The notes under the pieces were generated by a model, which worked only from the letters and a program-made list of their open reading frames with translations, searched no databases and was not told the origin of the DNA. Below, in pieces: positions 47,024-57,695 of a DNA stretch of 64,000 nucleotides. Position 1 is the stretch's first letter. The number at the start of each line of letters is the position of its first letter. A program made the position numbers and the translations under genes. This DNA is from Warburgia ugandensis. Lineage: Eukaryota; Streptophyta; Magnoliopsida; Canellales; Canellaceae. The DNA lies in the NCBI GenBank assembly GCA_035236585.1, contig CP141128.1:27185618-27249617 (forward strand), read 5' to 3'.

Positions 47024-48580
47024 CCCCACCCCATCCTCAAGCTTAAACTAAACATTACCCTCAATGTTTAGAATTAAAATCATGGACAAATAAAATAACA
47101 AAGCTGAGAGATTTGGGTAGGAAGAATCGTACTTGCACTTCAATGGTGGTGCATAAACTTGATGTAAACATATGGATGTAACAAATGTACAATGATGCAG
47201 ATGTAAGATTTATTAATGACTCTACTAAACCCTAAACCTACTATAATACTATACAACATATGTGATGTGGACTCAATCCTGATAAACAGGATCTTTAAGG
47301 TTGACTACCTCCTCCTCATCAGGATTCTAAAGCTTTAAGAAAGCTTTAAGTCTTTGATCATTGACTTTGGATATTACCTCATTTTTCTCAATTTTGACTG
47401 CCTCGTGCAGATAAACAATGTGCACAATGAAAGGGCCAGTCCAACGAGATCTCAACTTCCCTAGAAAGAGATGCAACCTAGTATTATATAAAAGTACCTT
47501 TTAACCAAGTGTGAACAATTTCCTTAAAATATGTCTATCATAAACCATTTTCACTCAATCCTTATATTTCTTTGTTGTATCATAAACATATCTCTTGATT
47601 TCCTCCAACGCTTGAAGTTGGAGTTTCATATGGATGCCTGCTTTAGTTAAATCACAATTGAGTTGTTTAATGATAAATAAGCTTTGTTCTCTAACTCAAC
47701 AGGCAAATGATAGGTCTTTCCATAGAATAGTCAGTAATGGAACATACCACTAGGAGTTTTGAAAGTAGCATGGCAAGCCTAGAGTGCATCACTGTGTCTG
47801 AAAGACCAATCCCTTATGATTAGGATTACCATCTTCTCTAGAATTTGCTTGTTTTTTTATTGGGCACCTCTACTTGTCCACTAGTTTGGGGATGGTAGGG
47901 TGTTGTGACTCTGTCGATGACACCATATCAATTCATTAGACTTTCAAAAACTTGGTTATAAAAATGTTTTCCACCGTCGCTAATAATAGAACATGGAATA
48001 CTAAAACGTGTAATGATATAATCCTTTAAATTTTGGACCACCACCTTGTGGTCATTTGTCTTGCATGCTACAACCTCTACCCATTTAGATATGTAGTCTA
48101 CTATAGAAGAATGTAGAAATATCCTAAAGAATTAGGAAATGAGCTCATAAAATCTATGCCCCATACATTAAAGAGTTCCATAATTAAGATTGGGATCAAG
48201 GGCAACATGTTTCTATGTCCCGTACTTCCTAACTTCTGGCATCAATCATACACCATACACTAAGCATCAAAATCCCTAGTGGCTTGCATCAGTCTCCTTT
48301 TGTTATGATCATGCTTGCACCAAAGTGGCTTCCACAAGCATGATCATAACAAAATGAGATTAAATGATCACTATCAAGCATATATCTCCCTATAATTTAG
48401 TTGAGATAGTACTTAAATAAGTATGGATCATCCTAAAAAAAAGTATTTAACCTAGAAATTTTTTTAGATATTTCTTATCTTAACCATTTGCAATTTAACT
48501 TGTAATAAGATAATTGACAATGTCTACAAACTACTACAATTGAGAAACAAGAAAAAATTGATCATTTGAATAAGATGTTG
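47024..48580 (-). pseudogene. Element Y integrase (Athila-like, decayed)
   Basis: On the minus strand, moving upstream: a purine tract GGGGTGGGG and the phrase AACATTGAGGGTAATGTTT (47050-47070), typical of the 3' end of Athila/Tat internal regions. The integrase end region PQTSGQVEVPNKK lies at about 47858-47900, and the core DYISKWVEVVACKT at about 48058-48100. Stops are frequent. The motif spelling separates Y from the Tekay-like G and H. Confidence 0.7.
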
Positions 48581-49650
48581 TGATAGGAACAAATTCACTA
48601 GTAGACTCTACAATCAACATGGATAGATGATCTGCTACCACATTTTTGCAACCTTTTTTATCCAAAATTTCTACATCAAATTCCTATAGTAGTAAAATCC
48701 AACAAATCAATCTAGGTTTAGTATCTTTCTTTATCAAAAGATAATTTAGTGCAGCATGGTCTAATTAGATTATGACCTTTGATCCTAAAAAATAAGATCT
48801 AAATTTATCCAATGCAAAAAAGACAGCCAACAACTATTTTTCCATTGCGATGTAATTAAGTTGGACATCATTTAAAGTCTTGCTGGTGCACTCCAACCTA
48901 ATAGTTGAATGATAGGCACAAAGGTGTGTTCAGCCTTCAGGCTCTCAAATGCTTTCATACAATATTTATCAAAGTTGAAATTTGCCTCTTTTGCAAGTAG
49001 ATTACAAAGTGGTCTAGAAATCTTGCTTAAGTCCTTCCTGAATCTTCTATAAAAATCAACATGGCCTAAGAATGAGTGAATCTTCTTCACCATCCTTGGA
49101 GAGGGAAGATTAGATATGAGATGCACTTTGGCTTTGTCAACCTCAATTCCATTCTGTGATATAATGTGCCCTAGAACTATTCCACTTTTCACCATGAAAT
49201 GGCATTTTTTCCAACTTAGCATTAAAATTTTCTTTTGGAACCTACCTAATACAAAAGCTAGGTGGGACAAGTACTCATCAAAAGATGGCCCAAATACTCA
49301 AAAATCATCAATAAACACCTCCAGGAATCGCTCTACCATATCAGAGAAAATACTCATTATACACCTTTGCAAAGTCGCATTCATAAGCAATGGTTTGAGA
49401 AGGAAAAGTGAAGGTGGTTTTCTCTTGGTCCTCTAATGATATATGAATTTGGTTATAATCAGAATACTCATAAAGAAAATAATAATACTCATGTTCAGCT
49501 AACCTTTCCAACATTTGGCAATAAGGGGAAGAGGAAAATGGTCTTTCCTCATGACCGAGTTCAATTTTTACTAGTCTATACACACTCTCCACCTAGTCAT
49601 CTTGTGGGTAGGGACTAGTATCTCGGTCTAATTAGTTCCTTCATATGAGT
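48581..49650 (-). pseudogene. Element Y RT/RNase H (Athila-like, decayed)
   Basis: On the minus strand the RT start reads ILVPTHKMTRWRVCID followed by two stops (about 49555-49635). Then 49341-49592 carries YYYFLYEYSDYNQI and LEDQEKTTFTFPSQTIAYE. 48872-49270 carries WKKCHFMVKSGIVLGHIISQ, GIEVDKAKV and SFLGHVDFYRRFRKDLSKI. The spelling is that of Athila RT. The active-site region between the two open pieces (about 49290-49345) is frame-disrupted. RNase H continues to about 48600. Upstream gag and the 5' LTR are not present: X sequence begins near 49650. Confidence 0.8.
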
Positions 49651-50095
49651 GTCCAGCTCGCCAAGCAATGCATCCTTGGATCTCCTTCAAATTCCACGTC
49701 TTCCACGCACTCTACCCTCTTCCCAAATCGTTCTCCCTTCTAGTAGTCTTCTTCCTCACCACCTCTCTCAATCCCTGTCGTCTTCTTCTTAGTATGGCTG
49801 GAATTCCCACCTTACACTTTTTTTTTATCCTCAGGAAGGTTTTGAAAGTAGGGTAGGACAGGCGTCACGTGGGACTAGACAGCCGCCATGGGAAGGTTTT
49901 CCCACATGGTTGGCTGGACTGGATCTCCCTCTCCCAGCCTCTAATCTGGATGTTCCCTAGTTCCTAGTCTCCAATAAAAACCCCTATTATTCTGACATTT
50001 ACAATTATACCCTATTTGAGGTAATTGTTTACACTTCTACCCTAGCCAATACTAAAGTGGAACTTTTCATTTCTAGTTGATTTGGTGGAGTTTTT
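49651..50095 (-). mobile_element. LTR X, part 1 (host of D)
   Basis: Sequence left of solo LTR D. Together with 55461-55744 it appears to form one minus-strand LTR interrupted by D. It contains CT-rich leader-like DNA (49720-49790) and a GC-richer stretch (49860-49950). The outer end next to Y is not a clear LTR terminus, so X is truncated there. Confidence 0.45.
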
Positions 50096-50479
50096 TGTAA
50101 TGCCCAAGCAATTTACTTTATTTTAACGAAAATTGGACATTCTATAGGAAATGAACTGAGTTAAATGTTTCACTTTATTTAAAATAATAAATGAAGGAAT
50201 TTGTGAGGAAACTTGGTACCATTAGATTCTACTCGAAAAATGGAATCCAACACTTCAAAGAACGCCGAAAACGGAGTTCGTATGAAAAAGTTACAGCCGT
50301 TTAAAGATTAGGGGTATTTCTGAAATTTAAACAGAAAAACGAAAAAGATGAAAAACGCAGGGGGCCGTTTTGATAACGGCACCCCCTGTCGTCTTCCATC
50401 TCCAGACTTCTCTAGAAACCCTCAATCCAGATTTTTCCAGAGAGATCTGCCATCGCCAAGGGTGGCACCGCCATTGGCA
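50096..50479 (+). mobile_element. Solo LTR D, part 1
   Basis: Starts TGTAATGCCCAAGCAATTTAC. The target duplication is TTTTT on both sides (50091-50095 and 55456-55460), weak evidence because it is homopolymeric. It holds the U3 block AACGGAGTTCGTATGAAAAA and the hairpin at 50364-50380, then is cut by solo LTR C. Without C and one duplicated pentamer D is 2629 bp, the same length as L1. Confidence 0.85.
50364..50380 (+). promoter_or_regulatory. U3 hairpin with TTGAT loop (D)
   Basis: GCCGTT-TTGAT-AACGGC, a perfect 6 bp stem. The flanking CAGGGG and CCCCCTG extend the pairing past a single-A bulge. Confidence 0.65.
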
Positions 50480-50875
50480 TGTGACGACCCGAGTTTTCTC
50501 ATGCATTTTTAAATGCAATACCTAATTTCCTAAGGCGGGATGCATCCCTATTTGAAAACCATTTAAAAAAAAAAACATGCAATGCAGCGGAAAATCCTTG
50601 GTTTAAAACCCATTTTTGAAAACCCCGAGTGTCATTTGCCTTCACAATAACCAAAGTAGTTTTTGAAAAGCTTCAAAAATCATAAGTGTTTTCCCCCAGA
50701 TATATCCAGTCACAGCACACAACCCAACTGTAATTAAATACAAGTACATGTCCAAAGGGTTGAGAATTTACTTACATGTATAATTGTTTCCTTTTTGAGT
50801 CACTTGCTCGTAGCACTAACATAGATGTCCTCTATTTATGAGTGGAACTATCCTAAAAAATGTTAAGGATAGGGT

Positions 50876-50892
50876 GAGTATATACTATACTC
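50876..50892 (-). promoter_or_regulatory. Downstream LTR hairpin (C)
   Basis: GAGTATA-TAC-TATACTC on the plus strand, a perfect 7 bp stem. In D (55036-55052) one arm has changed to TGTACTC, which would still pair as G:U in RNA. Confidence 0.6.
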
Positions 50893-52787
50893 AGTAGGAG
50901 TCTATCACTACTAGTTTTATAATGCATGAGATGTTTTAAAAATCATATGCTCATTCAAAACATGTGCATGTCTAAATACTCTAGTTCAATATCAGTATAA
51001 GAATCCATTATCAAACTGAAATACTAATGACTTAAAAGATCACATAACCCAAAATTGAAAGTATCATATATATATATGATAACATCATGATATGCAATAG
51101 ATGCTTCATGAAGTCCAACTCATGGATCTCTAGTATGGTATGGTCGACCAACCTCATATCATGCGATATGCAATGCACATAAATCATCAAACCATAGGGT
51201 CCACTATGCCCACGACCTCCTTAAGTATGGTCCCCGGGTACTTGAGGACACTCGGTCATAGCCTCCATGGGGCCTATGACACATCGACCCAGTGCCGTGA
51301 CACCAGTGGTAGCCCCCTGTACCACATGCAGTCGACGTAGGGACTTACCTCTTTTTGGGCGTGGTACCCATCCACCTAATAGTGGTAGAGGCTGGGTGGC
51401 CAACCCAGACCCCTCGGCATAGCACCCATGGGCTTTCTAGCCCAAATCACATAAAATAAGCCAAAACCTCTTTTCAAAACCTGTCCTCTTTTGGGTCCCT
51501 CACAACTGCCTGGCCCTCGGCACTCCAGCGTCTTTTGGCAACCCTCAAGGACATGCAATCTTTGCAAGTACTTAAATCATGCAATGTATGTACTTGTTTG
51601 CAAAACATATATGTGCATAATGTATATGCAATCATTTACAAAACATGTCTATGTACAAAGCATTTATCACATGCATGCTGAATTAAGTCATGCTAAACAA
51701 GTCATATACTTCAAACATATGTTCTCAAAACAATAATAGTTCTTTTAAAAGAATTTAATAGTGATAGAGCACCTACCTCAAAGTCTCCTGGTGTCGCATC
51801 CTTTATCGCTCAACCCGTCCCTGGGTCTCATTTATAAACTCCTGGGTATAAATGGATACAAGGAGTCCTAATTATTTTCAGTCTATTTAGACATTAGACC
51901 GTTAGCCCTGCCTATTGGGTCCCTGGTTCTTGCCTAATTCATTGTCAGGCTGGATCCTATGATGTGGACCTACTATTCCATAGCTGACTCTGTAAATTGT
52001 CCTTTAATCTTAGCTTTAAAGTCTTGTTGGGTCCATGTGTCCCAGTTCCCTCATGTGCGTGCGCGCCTAAAGGTCGAGTCAGGGACCGCATTTTTACACG
52101 CGCACATGCATGCTCAGGTGACGCGTTATGACGTGCATCATCGCACGGGCGCACCTTGTATCATGGCACGTCTTAGCTCCCAGGGCATCCCGTGCACCCT
52201 GGTCGAGCCAGGACCCGTGCCCTATGTCACGCGCGCACCCGAGGGCCGCTCCTGTGACAGTGTACACACTGTCGTACGCCTGGAGCCCATCCCTGGGACC
52301 CTGTCCCAGGTGCACATGGAGCAAGGTGTCCCTGGGACATCTAGCTCGTGCAAGGTCGTCTAGACCTGGCTTGGGCGTTGTGTTCGTGCAGGCCGTTTGA
52401 ACGGCTTGGGAACGTCCTCCAGCCCAGAATTCTGGCTAGGAAAACGTCAGATCCAGCATGGATCTTGGCTTAGGGGAAGTGAAACGGAGGAAAGGGAAGG
52501 AGGGGCTTACCTGGGCAGCCTGGGGACGCCCTTTTCCGGGTGGTGCGGCTCCTCCTTTCCGCCTGAAAACCCTTGGCTGGTGGAAACTTGAAGAAGGGGA
52601 AAAGCCCATTGCCAAGACCAGAGAGAAGAGAGGAGAATGGGGAGACGGGAATGGCCGGCCTGACCTGGGCCTGGCCATTGCTGGAAAACTCAGAGGAAAC
52701 GGGTTTCCGATCTTACCGGAAACCCCAGTCTCAAACGGCTGGAAAAACGCCGAAAAACTTGGGGTTTTGGAGAGGGGGAGATGAGGC

Positions 52788-52795
52788 TTTTTATA
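52788..52795 (-). promoter_or_regulatory. TATA box of LTR C
   Basis: The minus strand reads GGGCTATAAAAAGCC, about 410 bp from the LTR start. It is identical in D at 53229-53236. Confidence 0.6.
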
Positions 52796-52912
52796 GCCCT
52801 GCTATGGCGGTGCTGCCAATGGAGGTGCCGCCCTTGGCGGTGGCAGAATCCTCCAGAAAAATCGGGATCAAGGGTTTCTGGAGGATTCTTGAGGTTGAAG
52901 ACGACAGGGGGT

Positions 52913-52928
52913 GCCATTATCAAAACGC
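52913..52928 (-). promoter_or_regulatory. U3 hairpin with TTGAT loop (C)
   Basis: The minus strand reads GCGTTTTGATAATGGC. Against D one stem base is lost and a G:U replaces G:C, but the loop TTGAT and the following ACCCCC are kept. Confidence 0.5.
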
Positions 52929-53228
52929 CCCCTGCGTTTTTCGTCCTTTTTCATTTTAAACGTTTTCTGTTTAAATTCTAGAAATACCCCTATCTTTAAA
53001 CGGCCGTAACTTCTTCATACGAACTCCGTTTTGGGTGATTTTTGAGGCGTTGGATTCCATTTTTCGAGTAGAATATAATGGTACTAAGTTTCCTCACAAA
53101 TTCCTTCATTTACTATTTTAAATAAAGTCAAATATTCAACTCAGTTTATTTCCTATAAAATGTCCAATTTTTGTCAAAAATAGCGTAAATTGCTCAGGCA
53201 TTACATGGCAGCACCGCCATAGCAGGGC

Positions 53229-53236
53229 TATAAAAA
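53229..53236 (+). promoter_or_regulatory. TATA box of LTR D
   Basis: TATAAAAA within GGGCTATAAAAAGCC. The nested LTR C now separates it from D's U3 hairpin by about 2.8 kb. Confidence 0.6.
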
Positions 53237-55035
53237 GCCCCATCTCCCCTCTCTGAAAAACATGATTTTCCAGTCATTTGGGGCTAGGGTTTTTGGCTAG
53301 AATTGGAAACCCAGTTCCTTGAGTTTTCCGGCAACGGCTAGGCCGAGTCAGGCCGGCCATTCCCGTCTCCCCATTCCCTTCTCTCCTCTCATTCCGGCCT
53401 TGCACGACATTGGGGGTTTTCCCCTTCATGGGTTCTGACGACAAAGGTTTTCAGCAGAGGGAAACGCACTATCGGGAAACAAGGCGTCCCCAGGCTGCCA
53501 GGTAAGCCATTCCTCCTTACCTTTTCTCTGTTTTGGTTTCCCCAGGCCAGATCCACGCCGGATCTGGTCCTTCCCCAACTGGTTTTTTCAGCAGGCCAGG
53601 AACGAACCAGGCGTCCCAGGGACGCCATGCTGCATGTGCACCTGGGACAGGGTCCTTGGGACAGGTTCCAGGTGTACGACAGTGCGTACACTATCCTTAG
53701 GTGCAGCCTTCGAGTGCGCGTGCGACATGGGACATGGGTCCTAGCTCTACCAAGATGCACGGGGTGCCCTGGGAGCTGAGACACGCCATGCTACAAGGTG
53801 CTTCTATGCGATGATGGGCGTTATAGGTGTCGCTTGGGCATGCATGTGAGCATGCAAATGCGGGTCCCTGGCACAGCCTTTGGGCGTGCATGCACGTGAG
53901 GCGGTCGCGGTTCAACCAGGCTGCATGGGTGTCCTGGGAACTGGGACACGCGGACCTAATGAGACTTTAAAGTTAGGATTAGAGGACAATTTACAGAGTT
54001 AGCCATGGAATAGTAGATCCACATCGTAGGATCTAGCCTGACAAATGAATTAGGCAAGGACCATGGACCCTAAAGGCAGATCTAGTGCTCTAATGTCTAA
54101 ATAACTTGAAATTAATAAAGACTCCTTGTATCCATTCATATTTAGGAGTTTATAAATGAGACCCAGGGATGGGTTGAATAATAAAGGACGTGACTCCAGG
54201 AGACTTCGAGGTAGGTGTTCTATCGCTACTAGACTTTTTTAAAGAGCCATGATTGTTTGAAAATAATTTAGCATGCATATGACAAATATATTATGCATAG
54301 ACATGCTTTGCAAACAATTGTATATCTTACATGAATTGTGAGCATTGAGTTCTTAAAAAATTGCATGTCCTTGAGGGTTACCAAAAGACGCTGGAGTGTG
54401 CAAAAGACGCTGGGTAGGCAGTTGTGAGGGACCCAAAGAGGACAGGTTTTGAAAAAGAGATTTTCGCTTGTTTGATCTTATATGATTTGGGCTAATAAGC
54501 TCGTGGGTGCTATGCCGAGAGCTTTGGGTTGGCCTCCAGCCTCTACCACTACTAGGTGGAATGGGTACCACGCCCAAAAAGGGCAACGTCCCTACGTTGA
54601 TTGCATGTGGTACAGGGGTCTATCACTAGTGTCATGGCACTGGGTCGATGTGTCATATGCCCCGTGGAGGCTATGACCAAGTGTCCTCAGGTACCCGGGG
54701 ACTACACGGCAGCGAGGTCGTGGGCATAGTTGGGCCCTATGGTTTCGTGGATTTACTTACATTGTATATGGCATGACATGAGGTTGGTCGACCATACCAT
54801 ACCAGATATCCATGAGTTGGATTCAGTTGAGCATTTTATGCATATCATTATGTTTATGATATATATGATACTTTCGACTTGGTTTGTGTGATTCTTTAGG
54901 TCGTTAGTATTCCAATTCGACAGTGGTTTTTAATATCGATATTGAGCATGAGTGTTCAAATATGCACATGTTTTAAAGAGCATATGATTTTAAACATAGC
55001 ATGCATTGTAAAACTAGTAGTGATAGACTCCTACT

Positions 55036-55052
55036 GAGTATAGTATGTACTC
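55036..55052 (+). promoter_or_regulatory. Downstream LTR hairpin (D)
   Basis: GAGTATA-GTA-TGTACTC: six Watson-Crick pairs and one G:U in RNA. Followed by ACCCTATCCTTAACATTTTTTAG. Confidence 0.5.
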
Positions 55053-55460
55053 ACCCTATCCTTAACATTTTTTAGGATAGTTCCATTCACGAGTAGAAGA
55101 TGCCTATGATAGTGCTACAAGCAAGTAAATCAAAAGGAGACAATCATACATGTAAGTAAACACTCTACCCTTTGGACATGTATTTGTATTTATTTACAAT
55201 TGGGCTGTGTGTTGTGACTGGATAGACCTAGGGAAAAACATTTATGATTTTTGAAGTTTTTCAAAAAAAAAAAAAAACTACTTTGATTGTTGTGAAAGCA
55301 AATGACACTCGGGGTTTTCCAAATGAGTTTAAAACAAAAGATTTTTCGCTACATTGCATGGTTTTTTATAAAATGTTTGTTTATTAAATCGGGATCCCAC
55401 CTTAGGAATTCAGATCTTGCATTTAAAAATGCATGAGAAAACCCAGGTCGTCACATTTTT

Positions 55461-55744
55461 CCACCTGATTTGGATGGGACTTAGACTAGAACTTCCACTT
55501 ACTAGTGACTAATATAATTCCCTAATTTAACTTTAATTTACATTTTAAATAATATTTTTCCTTTAAAAATTAGCTTAATGTTAATTAATGAAAATTTTAA
55601 GTTACTCTTTTTCCTTGGAAGTTTTGTTTCTAAACATCTAAATGACCCTTAAACATATACTTAGTAAAAGAAAAAAAAATTACCCTATTTTTTTTGTAAA
55701 TGCATAGATTTAGTTATCATAATTATGAAATTACATGTATTACA
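55461..55744 (-). mobile_element. LTR X, part 2
   Basis: The minus strand starts TGTAATACATGTAATTTC at 55744, immediately after the purine tract AGAAGAGAGGGAGAG (complement of 55745-55759). So this is the U3 start of a minus-strand element's 3' LTR, with D inserted near base 285. Confidence 0.55.
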
Positions 55745-56442
55745 CTCTCCCTCTCTTCTAGTTCTAAAATTTGGAATTTAGAGCCACTTAATAGAAAAGA
55801 AGTAATAGGAGCCATTTATTCTCAATTAAGGGTGGAGTAACTAGAGGGATTACATATTCAATCCTAAACAAGGTAACTTTTCAATTGATTATGTTTAAAA
55901 AAACTAATTCACATGATTCAAGGTTAATCATATCATGTTTTTAAGTTCTTGATTCGAGTTAAGAAAACTTTTCAACTTTTCACATGTTTTCCAAGATAAA
56001 TAGATTCTTCCATTTAGGTTTTCTTCTTACAGAACTCAATCACATGATTATTATTTTTATCCTAAAAAAGGTTAATGCAAATTCTATTAATGGGAACTGG
56101 TAAGTAGTAGTCAAATCTGAAAGAGAGGAGAAGCGCTATATTAGGTAATTTAAAATCATTGTCCCCGCATAAATTCAAGAAAGTCAAAATATTGTTGCTT
56201 ATTAGCCTAAGGATTATTTGATTGTGGCCTTTTTTTATGCATCATGTAGAGTTAGAGTTAGCATTTAGCATAGGACTAACATTTAGGTTTCATATTGTTA
56301 GGGGTTTTCATTAAAAAAAAAAAAAAGACTCATTTGTTGTATACAATGATTTGTTTCATTGTATACGAAGTTGAGAACAAAAGTTTATCAAGAAGGGGAT
56401 AGATTTTAGAAATTAGATATATTGATAGATAGGCTAGATATT
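55745..56442. other. Element X interior remnant or unassigned
   Basis: Next to the purine tract at 55745-55759 this should be the 3' end of X's interior on the minus strand, but no pol motif is readable. An A-run near 56311-56325 and AT-rich sequence follow. The boundary with element Z is not defined. Confidence 0.3.
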
Positions 56443-57348
56443 ATGGAAAGTCAATTGCTTAGGATAATAGCTTCCAGGCAAGATTTGCCACAACCTCAAT
56501 ACCATAATAATACCTATTCTGAGCATCCCTATGCCACTTCTTCATGGCTGTCATCAAGCTCCACATACAATGAATACTATTAGGTGCCAGTGGATGCATC
56601 TAATGCATTCACACACCCTAACAATTTTTATCCTGACACAAATTACTAAGACTACAATGGATGGGCTAGGCATCACGAACAACTATGGTCTCAGGTTTGT
56701 CAATATCAGGAAGAACCACAATGGTCCCATCCTGATCGACACTACCATGATTATTCATATTATCAGGGTTAACCATCATGGGTTCAACCTGCTCAGCCCT
56801 TTTTCAATATCACAATGCCACAACAATACCAACCCTACGAGTTGTTTCCCATACAACATGAAGAACAATTATTAGAAGGGAATATGCAACAATTTTGTGA
56901 GAAAATGGAACAAACCATGGATCCCTTTAAAAAGGGAAATGAGGAAATGATTCGAGAATAAGAGGAGAAAATGAGACCAATAAGGTAATATACTAATAGA
57001 AACATTGCTGAAATTATGAAAAGGACCAAGGAAATGTAGCAAATTGGGGATAATGAAGAGACATTTATTACTGATAATAGGATGGAAATTTCTTATGATC
57101 CTTCAAAACCACAAAGTACACAACCACCCTTAGAAACCTCCAACTTATATCTACTTGAGCCATGTCTTGCTCCTTATTATGATTATGATGAAGAGACTTT
57201 CATTAATGAAGAAAATAAAGCTTTAGAAACATCTAAGCCAAAACCTCTAAATTTATGTCCCACTTATTTTTATGACTTTGATGAAGACACATCCAATGAG
57301 GAGGTGAATGAGCAATTGGATACTGTATATTTAATGGACACTTCTTAA
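56443..57348 (+). pseudogene. Element Z decayed ORF, Gln/Tyr/Pro-rich
   Basis: One frame runs from ATG at 56443 to 57348, interrupted by stops at about 56581, 56647, 56770, 56959, 56986 and 57037. Composition stays coherent throughout: MESQLLRIIASRQDLPQPQY, then Tyr/Gln/Pro/His-rich repeats, then an acidic, Lys-containing end (FYDFDEDTSNEEVNE). No RT, protease or zinc knuckle is seen. The acidic stretch PCLAPYYDYDEETFINEENK is echoed by LCPTYFYDFDEDTSNEEVNE about 40 codons later. Its position before a Tat/Athila-type terminal region suggests the product of a non-autonomous element. Most stops are explained by C to T changes in CAA/CAG. Confidence 0.55.
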
Positions 57349-57695
57349 TGGTAAGTTAGAGTAGATCTCCCTATAATGCCTGAAATTCATATTGAACCTT
57401 GCAATGTAGAAGATATACCTAATTGGGACCTATTGACCTTATTTAAACAAACACAAGATAGTCATGTATGCCCATTTGACACCTTAGTTGTGTCCATAAA
57501 ACAGGAAGAAAAATAGTTAGTTGATGTACATCAACCTATTTTAGGATACACATTAGAAGAGAATAAGGGTTTGAGCCAAACTATGTCCCCGCCTCTAATA
57601 ATAAAAGAACAACCTTTTAGGGAAGGGCACGGTCAAAATATACTCCTTTTTAAGACAATGTTAGGAAAAAGGAGGAAAAAGATAAACTGAACATA

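Larger units (their letters stand above)
50480..53205 (-). mobile_element. Solo LTR C, 2726 bp, inverted inside D
   Basis: The plus strand begins TGTGACGACCCGAG and ends GCTCAGGCATTACA. TGGCA target duplications flank it (50475-50479 and 53206-53210), and D continues on both sides. It is the same LTR family as D in the opposite orientation. Minus-strand features: hairpin 52913-52928, TATA 52788-52795, donor-like CCAG|GTAAG (52509-52510 on the plus strand), a CpG-rich leader (52020-52450), an AGGTAGGTG box (51771-51779), a GC-rich block (about 51190-51450), and hairpin 50876-50892. Long open frames at 51959-52959 reflect the high GC content and run across LTR landmarks, so I do not call them genes. 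Confidence 0.92.
53211..55455 (+). mobile_element. Solo LTR D, part 2
   Basis: Resumes D after C and ends AACCCAGGTCGTCACA. It holds the TATA box (53229-53236), donor-like CCAG|GTAAG at 53502, a leader related to C but with many CpG sites changed to TpG or CpA, an AGGTAGGTG box (54209-54217), the GC-rich block (about 54490-54735), and the hairpin at 55036-55052 followed by CCTTAACATTTTTTAG. Confidence 0.88.

Noticed and set aside
51959..52959. Several overlapping frames of 64-134 codons on both strands (e.g. 51959-52363 +).
   Set aside because: They lie in the GC-rich leader of LTR C, cross the TATA box and hairpin sites, and are stop-poor because of base composition. The equivalent frames are broken in LTR D.
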